21,660 bases of DNA from contig CAYJIL010000038.1 of the NCBI GenBank assembly GCA_964370235.1, positions 1 to 21,660 on the forward strand, given 5' to 3'. This document shows positions 16,227 through 21,660 of this stretch, in pieces. Position numbers and translations under genes: made by a program. The first letter of the stretch is position 1; each line of letters begins with the position of its first letter. Source of the DNA: CAYJIL01 sp964370235. Its GTDB lineage: Bacteria > Bacteroidota > Bacteroidia > Bacteroidales > Rikenellaceae. The notes under the pieces were generated by a model. It saw only the letters and a program-made list of their open reading frames with translations, did not search any database and was not told the DNA's origin.

Positions 16227-16234
16227 TATATTTG
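16227..16234 (+). promoter_or_regulatory. -7 promoter element for the DUF1080 lipoprotein (and comM)
   Basis: TATATTTG exactly matches the Bacteroidetes -7 consensus and lies 26 bases before the ATG at 16261. No good TTTG is seen 19-21 bases upstream (CCAG sits there), so strength is uncertain. Confidence 0.42.
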
Positions 16235-16260
16235 TAATTAGTAAACATAAGGAAGTTGGT

Positions 16261-17574
16261 ATGAAAAGGAAGATATATGCATTAGCAGTAGCACTGCTAA
16301 TGTTTAGTTGTGGTAATAGTGATGTAGACACCGATCAGCAATATTTAGATAGCTGGCAGGGTGTACCATCTGGCACTTTTGTAGGCCAGAATGGTAGGCT
16401 TGTGCTTGGTGATTCCTCACTATATGTGTATAGGTCAGAGAATCAAGAATTCAAAAATTTTGAACTATATGGCGACTTCAAACTTTCGAGTAGTGCCAAA
16501 GCATCGCTATCTATATTAACAGACACTCTAGGCACGGGAGGACACACCATATTGCTATCGGGGCAAGAGGTGCAGGGCGAGCCAACAACTGCCACAATCG
16601 TGGGCAAGCGTAACATATACAAAAACATAATAGACACCGATAGCTGGCATAGCCTTATGATAAAGGTGATTGATGGCAGCATCTCTATATCAATTGATGA
16701 CAACCTCATATCGAGCTATCACCAGCCACAACAAAAAGATAGTAGTTTTTCTAGCGGAACAATAAGCCTACAAGGGCTGAGCGACAATAGCGAGTTTCGT
16801 TCTCTAAGGCTCATAAAGCTAAGTGCCGATACTACAATTTCGCACCCCAAGCCCACCGATGTGCTAGTTAGCAAACTTCAGGAGCAGGGCTTTGCTTTAA
16901 TTGATTTCACAACCATTTACAAGCAGTCGAGTGTCGATGATCTACTAAAAGAGTCGATGAGTAGCGGAATAATGTATTCGCTAGCACTAGAGCCTGCTAT
17001 ACTAAGAGAGCAAAACGACACAAATATACCTAACTATAAAGACTCCATCAGCCATAAACCCATGCTCATGGGGCTTGTGACAAGTGGTCGAGATTGGCAA
17101 AAGAGCCTATCGCCACAAACTCTCACAAAGCTAGACTATGTGGTAGCAGATGCGCTATCGTTTAAAGACCATCGTGGACGACAAAGCTCCTTGCGAGCCG
17201 ACTCCACAGTCTTTGTAGACATACCACTTAGCATGTATATGGACATTGTGCTCGATCGCACCATCAAAATCATAAACACCGAACAGTTCGACATTCTACA
17301 AGATGTAACACTTTTGCCACCATCGCTTATGAGCAAGCACTCTAGGCTATGGACTCGCCAACGAACCGACAAGCTAATAGCAGCAATTAAAGCTCGTGGC
17401 GTTGCAGTAGAGATTGATGGCGAGCTAAAGCTACCCACCAAAGAGTTTATAAAACGTGCAAAGGCAGCGGGAGTTAAATTTGTAATTGGCAAGAGTAAAA
17501 GTAGCCTCTATGCACTAGAGGTAATCGAAGATATAGGTTTAACAACAGACCACATGTGGTATCCACAGCGGTGA
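16261..17574 (+). CDS. Lipoprotein with DUF1080 domain and degenerate PHP-like domain
   Basis: This predicted lipoprotein has 437 residues: hydrophobic signal 5-15, lipid cysteine C17, then GNSDVDTD, an acidic run suggesting surface export. Residues about 28-190 match the DUF1080 / 3-keto-disaccharide hydrolase (concanavalin-like) fold: SWQGVPSGTF, NGRLVLG, KNFELYGDFKLS, WHSLMIKV. Residues about 200-437 resemble a PHP-type phosphoesterase domain attached to DUF1080 in Bacteroidetes and Planctomycetes, as judged by SGRDW, LDYVVADALSF, LWTRQRTDKLIAAI, VAVEIDGELKLP and AKAAGVKFVIG. The expected HxH metal motif after IDF reads TTI (IDFTTIYK), and other ligand positions look altered, so this half is probably not a working metal enzyme. 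It is followed by comM after 15 bases. The substrate is unknown; a carbohydrate role is inferred from DUF1080. Confidence 0.75.
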   Translation: MKRKIYALAVALLMFSCGNSDVDTDQQYLDSWQGVPSGTFVGQNGRLVLGDSSLYVYRSENQEFKNFELYGDFKLSSSAKASLSILTDTLGTGGHTILLSGQEVQGEPTTATIVGKRNIYKNIIDTDSWHSLMIKVIDGSISISIDDNLISSYHQPQQKDSSFSSGTISLQGLSDNSEFRSLRLIKLSADTTISHPKPTDVLVSKLQEQGFALIDFTTIYKQSSVDDLLKESMSSGIMYSLALEPAILREQNDTNIPNYKDSISHKPMLMGLVTSGRDWQKSLSPQTLTKLDYVVADALSFKDHRGRQSSLRADSTVFVDIPLSMYMDIVLDRTIKIINTEQFDILQDVTLLPPSLMSKHSRLWTRQRTDKLIAAIKARGVAVEIDGELKLPTKEFIKRAKAAGVKFVIGKSKSSLYALEVIEDIGLTTDHMWYPQR

Positions 17575-17589
17575 TAAAACTTATGAGCC

Positions 17590-19131
17590 ATGCTAGTAAA
17601 GGTATTCTCGGCAGCTCTTATGGGGATAGATGCTATAACCATAACAGTTGAGGTTAATGTTTCTAATGGCATCCAGCTATTTATAGTTGGGTTGCCCGAT
17701 AACGCAGTTAAGGAGAGCCAACAGCGAATAATGGCTGCCTTTGATAACAACGGATACAAAATGCCAGGCAAGAAGATAGTCGTAAACATGGCACCAGCCT
17801 CTATTCGCAAAGAGGGTTCATACTACGACCTACCCATAGCAATGGCAATACTAGCTGCCACCGAGCAAATCGATGCTAGTTCTATTGGCGACTACATGAT
17901 TATGGGTGAGCTATCGCTCGATGGTGTAATATGCCCAATCAAAGGTGCCCTACCTATGGCTATAACGGCTCGTAGCGAGGGATTCAAAGGATTCATACTA
18001 CCACAAGAGAATGCTGGCGAAGCAGCAGTTGTAAACCAGCTCGAAGTTTATGGAGCACGCAACATAAAAGAGGTTATCGATTTCTTTAATGGCGAAAACT
18101 CTCTTGGTAGAGTCGAGGTTGATACTCGCAAAATATTTGAGCAAGATAGTCGCCACTACCAAGACGACTTTGCAAATGTTAGAGGACAAGAGGGCATAAA
18201 GCGTGCCCTTGAGGTAGCGGCAGCAGGTGGGCACAATATACTGCTCGTTGGGCCTCCGGGAGCAGGCAAGAGCATGCTTGCCAAACGCATACCATCTATA
18301 TTACCCGATTTGAGCCTAGCCGAAGCACTCGAAACCACCAAAATACACTCTGTGGCAGGCAAAATTACAGGCCATAAAGGGCTAGTCACTAGGCGGCCAT
18401 TTCGTAGCCCACACCATACAGTGTCGGATGTAGCAATCGTAGGTGGTGGAGCAAATCCACAACCGGGCGAGATTTCGCTTGCACACAATGGTGTTTTGTT
18501 TTTGGACGAGCTACCCGAGTATAACCGTTCGGTGCTAGAGGTAATGCGTCAACCACTCGAAGAGAATAGCGTTCATATCTCTCGCTCAAAGTATAGCGTT
18601 ACCTATCCTGCCAATTTCATGCTAGTTGCATCTATGAACCCCTGCCCATGTGGTTACTACACCCACCCTAGCCGTGAGTGTGGCTGCAATATGGGGCAAA
18701 TAATGAGGTATCAGGGCAAGGTATCGGGTCCGTTGATGGATCGCATCGATATTCAAATAGAAGTTGACCCAGTCGACTTTTCGACCCTAGCAGGCGAAAG
18801 CAAGCCTAGCCCCAGTCTATCGAGTAGTAGCATAAAGCAGCGTGTCGAGCGTGCACGAGAAATTCAGCAGGAACGATTTGCGGGCATGGGAATATATACA
18901 AATTCAAAAATGAGTTCACAACTAGTTGAGCAATATTGCCAAATAGACGATAAATCCAAAAAGGTACTTCAGCGAGCTATGGAAGTACTATCGCTATCGG
19001 CTCGTGGCTACCACAAAATTCTAAAAATTGCACGTACAATTGCCGACCTAGCAAATAGCGCTACGGTTGAGTATGAGCACGTTACCGAGGCACTTCAATA
19101 TCGTTCGCTAGACAAAAACAGCAACGATTAA
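17590..19131 (+). CDS. comM: ComM/YifB family AAA+ ATPase (Mg-chelatase-like)
   Basis: This is a cytosolic AAA+ protein. In Vibrio, ComM is a hexameric helicase that drives branch migration during integration of transforming DNA; many non-competent bacteria keep it, so the exact role here is unsure. It has 513 residues, full length. The N-terminal Lon-like (ChlI) domain at 20-170 includes GELSLDGVICPIKGALP. Walker A GPPGAGKS is at 221-228, RSPHHTVSD at 272-280, Walker B VLFLDE at 302-307, and a zinc-type cysteine set at CPCG (352, 354) and C364/C366. The C-terminal Mg-chelatase domain ends with LSARGYHKILKIARTIADL. It begins 15 bases after the DUF1080 lipoprotein gene and is followed 67 bases later by comEC, so it may be part of one transcript. 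Confidence 0.95.
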   Translation: MLVKVFSAALMGIDAITITVEVNVSNGIQLFIVGLPDNAVKESQQRIMAAFDNNGYKMPGKKIVVNMAPASIRKEGSYYDLPIAMAILAATEQIDASSIGDYMIMGELSLDGVICPIKGALPMAITARSEGFKGFILPQENAGEAAVVNQLEVYGARNIKEVIDFFNGENSLGRVEVDTRKIFEQDSRHYQDDFANVRGQEGIKRALEVAAAGGHNILLVGPPGAGKSMLAKRIPSILPDLSLAEALETTKIHSVAGKITGHKGLVTRRPFRSPHHTVSDVAIVGGGANPQPGEISLAHNGVLFLDELPEYNRSVLEVMRQPLEENSVHISRSKYSVTYPANFMLVASMNPCPCGYYTHPSRECGCNMGQIMRYQGKVSGPLMDRIDIQIEVDPVDFSTLAGESKPSPSLSSSSIKQRVERAREIQQERFAGMGIYTNSKMSSQLVEQYCQIDDKSKKVLQRAMEVLSLSARGYHKILKIARTIADLANSATVEYEHVTEALQYRSLDKNSND

Positions 19132-19198
19132 CAACCACGACACTAGCACAGTACCAGCAACTCACAAGTGTATAGCGACTGCCAAATTGCATATTATT

Positions 19199-20602
19199 AT
19201 GACGTTTCTCTATCACATAGCACAACGGGCAAAGGCATCGCCATTTATTCTCATTTTTGTCGCCCTAGCTACTGGGATAGTTATGCCCATCTTGCCTTTG
19301 GTACTACTGCCGCTATGTATATTTAGGCGTTTTCGATTGCTTAGGTTGTATTTAGTGGTGGGTTTGGTAGGGGCAGTTATTGTTTTTGCTTATAAAAAGC
19401 CCCCTCCCCCGACACCATCGATACACTCTAGCCAATTGATTGTAACCAAAGCTTTTAACGAGCGAAACTATGGTTGCAAAATAGATGGTAGCGATTATCA
19501 TGTTGCCCTTGAACTTGACTCGCCTTTTAGGTTAATAGAGGGTGATATGGCGCTTGGAACTTTTATTTTTGAGGAGATAGATAACATATACATTTCGTCT
19601 AAGAGCTTTCGTCATTCTATGCAGCTCGAGGGTTACAGTGCCGTAGCACGTCCATATATGGATGTAGTATATGTTACACCGCCACGAAATTTGACTTGGT
19701 GGCAAAAGTGGCAACAGTGGGCTGTGCATCGGCTATCAACTGCCCAGCTTAGCAGCCAAAACATTGCTATATTAACGGCTCTTGTAACTGGACATCGAGA
19801 ACTCGAAAGCGACAGTGCTTCGCTGTACAAACGTGCCGGCATCATGCACCTGCTAGCGGTTTCGGGGCTTCATGTTGGCATTATTGCATATATTATTACG
19901 CTAGCTCTTTCGTTAGTGCTTAGCGCAGGGCGTTTTGCTCTACATCGGCTTATTATAACTATTACACTTTTGGTTATTTATGCACTGTTCACGGGCATGT
20001 CGGTGAGTGTAGTGAGGGCAGTGATTATGTTTTCGGTTATTCTCATAGCCTCACACATCAACTATGGTAGCCCCATAAGTTATAATGCACTAGCATTTGC
20101 AGCGGTTGTGATAACTCTGTTTTGGCCAGCCGCTCTGCTTGACATTGGCTTTAGGCTCTCGTTTGTAGCAGTGCTCTCGATTTTGTATTTTGCCCCCAAG
20201 ATATTAAAGAGGCTCAATTTTGGTAATCGAGCCACACGCTACATTATAAGTTTATTGGTTGTTACCATAGCAGCCCAAATAATGATCTTACCTCTTCAGG
20301 TATATTACTTTAGGGCAATATCGCTAGTGGGTATATTCAACAATCTGGTAGCCTTGTCGCTTGTGCCTTTTATAATTGTGTTGGGGTTTGTCTACTTGGC
20401 ACTACCGCTAAGTGTCATAAGCACACCTATTGGCTGGATGCTAGATATTATTGAGTATAGCTCGAGGGCATCGCTCAAGCTACCCTACTCCTATGTTTAT
20501 GGCGTAGAGCTATCGGCAACGGGGCTAGTGGTTAGCTATGTGATTATTGGTTTAGTGGTGCTTTTTATAGAGTATCGTGCCTACCGAAAACTGCAAGCAT
20601 AA
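19199..20602 (+). CDS. comEC: Short ComEC/Rec2-family membrane protein, lacking a metallo-beta-lactamase domain
   Basis: This is an inner-membrane protein of the ComEC/Rec2 family, the channel that carries single-stranded DNA into the cytosol during transformation. It has 467 residues from the ATG at 19199; a TTG at 19187 would add four residues. Two N-terminal membrane helices (about 15-40 and 48-66) are followed by an outer-face DUF4131-like region (about 75-165). The Competence domain starts with the signature HLLAVSGLHVG (217-227), then about eight helices to the C-terminus. Many family members are 650-800 residues and carry a C-terminal metallo-beta-lactamase domain; nothing of that domain is present here, and the gene ends cleanly. 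It could be a transport core working with a separate nuclease, or a diverged protein. It lies 67 bases after comM. Confidence 0.88.
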   Translation: MTFLYHIAQRAKASPFILIFVALATGIVMPILPLVLLPLCIFRRFRLLRLYLVVGLVGAVIVFAYKKPPPPTPSIHSSQLIVTKAFNERNYGCKIDGSDYHVALELDSPFRLIEGDMALGTFIFEEIDNIYISSKSFRHSMQLEGYSAVARPYMDVVYVTPPRNLTWWQKWQQWAVHRLSTAQLSSQNIAILTALVTGHRELESDSASLYKRAGIMHLLAVSGLHVGIIAYIITLALSLVLSAGRFALHRLIITITLLVIYALFTGMSVSVVRAVIMFSVILIASHINYGSPISYNALAFAAVVITLFWPAALLDIGFRLSFVAVLSILYFAPKILKRLNFGNRATRYIISLLVVTIAAQIMILPLQVYYFRAISLVGIFNNLVALSLVPFIIVLGFVYLALPLSVISTPIGWMLDIIEYSSRASLKLPYSYVYGVELSATGLVVSYVIIGLVVLFIEYRAYRKLQA

Positions 20603-20645
20603 GCGACTATTTGCAAAAGAAGTAGAGAATTACCATTTTTTAGAG

Positions 20646-20653
20646 TAAATTTG
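20646..20653 (+). promoter_or_regulatory. -7 promoter element for rluF
   Basis: TAAATTTG is an exact match to TAnnTTTG and sits 29 bases before the GTG start of rluF. No TTTG lies at the right distance upstream (the nearest is 20610-20613, 32 bases away), so it is a candidate only. Confidence 0.38.
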
Positions 20654-20682
20654 CACCATATTTATAATAATACAGAACGAAA

Positions 20683-21639
20683 GTGGAGACTAGAATAAAT
20701 AAATTTATATGCGATTCGGGCTATTGCTCTCGCCGCGAGGCAGACAAACTCGTTGAGTTCAAGCGTGTGACAATTAATGGCAAGGTTGCCCAAATGGGTG
20801 CCAAAGTTGCAGCAGGCGACGTAGTTAGGATTAATGGTAACTTGGTTGAAAATCACAACCAAAGGGTATATATTGCACTCAATAAACCCAAAGGCATTGT
20901 CTGCACTACCGACAAGCTCGAAAGAGATAATGTAGTAGATTATGTAAACTACCCTTCTCGCATATTCAATATTGGTCGTCTCGACAAAGACTCAGAGGGT
21001 CTTATACTATTGACAAACGATGGTAATATTGTAAATAAGATTCTACGTGCCTCTAACAACCACGAAAAGGAGTATGATGTGATGGTTGACAAGCCACTAA
21101 CCGACGAGTTTATCGAGGGTATGGGTTCGGGCGTGCCAATCATGGGTACTACTACAAAAAAGTGTAAGGTTGAGAAAGTAGATACTTTCCGCTTTAAGAT
21201 AGTGCTAACTCAGGGTCTTAATCGCCAAATTCGTAGAATGTGCGAGCACTTTGGTTTTAATGTGGTAAACCTGCGCCGTGTGAGAGTAATGAATATTACC
21301 ACCAACAAACTACCATTGGGGCAATGGCGAGTTTTAGAGGAGAGCGAGATCGAGCAGATTACTTCGATGATTCAGGATTCGGACGGAACCGAAAAGGCAT
21401 CAAAAGGTGCTGGTGTTCCCAAGCATTTTAAGAAGGGATTCTGGGCTCGCCCAAAGGGTGATGGTGATGCTGCGGCCAAGCCTACCAAGGATGCTAAATC
21501 GAAAAGAGGTGCTGCTAAAGGTAGTGTTAAAGCGGGTGCTAAGTCTAAAACGGGTGGTAAGTCTGCGGTTAAGCGTTCGGCTACAGCCCCTAGGGTTAAT
21601 CCTAATAAACGAACTACCTACCAAGGTAAAAAGCGATAA
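20683..21639 (+). CDS. rluF: 23S rRNA pseudouridine synthase RluF with basic C-terminal tail
   Basis: This enzyme converts a uridine of 23S rRNA (position 2604 in E. coli numbering) to pseudouridine. It has 318 residues. An S4 RNA-binding domain occupies about 4-50 (INKFICDSGYCSRREADK). The RsuA/RluB/RluF-type catalytic domain follows, with the active aspartate D101 in GRLDKDSEGL, then HEKEYDV, GVPIMGTTTKKCKV and LNRQIRRMCEHFGF, which fit RluF better than RluB. From about residue 245 the protein ends in a low-complexity tail rich in Lys, Ala, Gly and Ser, a common extension in Bacteroidetes homologues that probably helps ribosome or RNA binding. The only sensible start is GTG at 20683, since any later start would cut the S4 domain. 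It stands alone, with a candidate -7 element upstream. Confidence 0.95.
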   Translation: METRINKFICDSGYCSRREADKLVEFKRVTINGKVAQMGAKVAAGDVVRINGNLVENHNQRVYIALNKPKGIVCTTDKLERDNVVDYVNYPSRIFNIGRLDKDSEGLILLTNDGNIVNKILRASNNHEKEYDVMVDKPLTDEFIEGMGSGVPIMGTTTKKCKVEKVDTFRFKIVLTQGLNRQIRRMCEHFGFNVVNLRRVRVMNITTNKLPLGQWRVLEESEIEQITSMIQDSDGTEKASKGAGVPKHFKKGFWARPKGDGDAAAKPTKDAKSKRGAAKGSVKAGAKSKTGGKSAVKRSATAPRVNPNKRTTYQGKKR

Positions 21640-21660
21640 GGTAATGTGTTTTATGACCTC

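Noticed and set aside
1..21660. tRNA, rRNA, CRISPR array, integrase, transposase or prophage genes
   Set aside because: I looked on both strands in the intergenic stretches and protein list and saw no cloverleaf-like sequence, regular repeats or mobile-element proteins.

Overview
The window looks like a draft-assembly contig from an anaerobic member of the Bacteroidetes, most likely order Bacteroidales. The evidence is as follows. Genes are about 40% GC and lack clear Shine-Dalgarno sites. Several starts are preceded by the Bacteroidetes promoter form TTTG / TAnnTTTG. There are Bacteroidetes-type lipoproteins with an acidic stretch after the lipid cysteine. The protein families are typical of the group: an M64 peptidase, a DUF1080 lipoprotein, an RluF with a basic tail and a TypA. 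A rubrerythrin of the 'rubredoxin first' type points to an anaerobe. Family-level placement is not possible from this stretch. Leucine codon CTA and the tetranucleotide CTAG are unusually common. Two runs of exactly 100 N (2461-2560 and 5745-5844) are scaffold gaps, and the first clips two genes.

Layout. (1) Bases 1-4544, minus strand: the GTPase typA, the 3' part of a YgjP-like metallopeptidase, and the NAD-dependent DNA ligase ligA (its 3' end lost in the gap). (2) Bases 4777-7946, plus strand: a small acidic conserved protein, a reverse rubrerythrin with a strong terminator, then (after the second gap) a three-part lipoprotein joining leucine-rich repeats, a thioredoxin-like fold and an M64 metallopeptidase. 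(3) Bases 8129-14931, minus strand: a Ca2+-type P-ATPase with a two-helix membrane protein 2 bases downstream, then a separate pyrD-cinA-secreted protein run that ends at a strong bidirectional terminator. (4) Bases 15197-21639, plus strand: a 51-codon His/Asp-rich small ORF 3 bases before an orphan ABC-3 metal permease, a DUF1080/PHP-like lipoprotein, comM (yifB), a short comEC/rec2, and the pseudouridine synthase rluF.

How the genes relate. Most are housekeeping: translation and ribosome functions (typA, rluF), DNA replication (ligA), pyrimidine synthesis (pyrD) and peroxide defence (rubrerythrin). Three families linked to competence or DNA uptake (cinA, comM, comEC) lie within 8 kb, but the comEC lacks a metallo-beta-lactamase domain. 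Metal handling appears twice: the Ca2+ ATPase pair and the permease with its small His-rich neighbour. The least explained items are the partner protein and the extra membrane segments of the P-ATPase, the His-rich microprotein, the fused M64 lipoprotein with an HExxxH spacing, and the PHP-like lipoprotein that has lost its expected metal ligands. No tRNA, rRNA, CRISPR array or recognisable insertion sequence was found.
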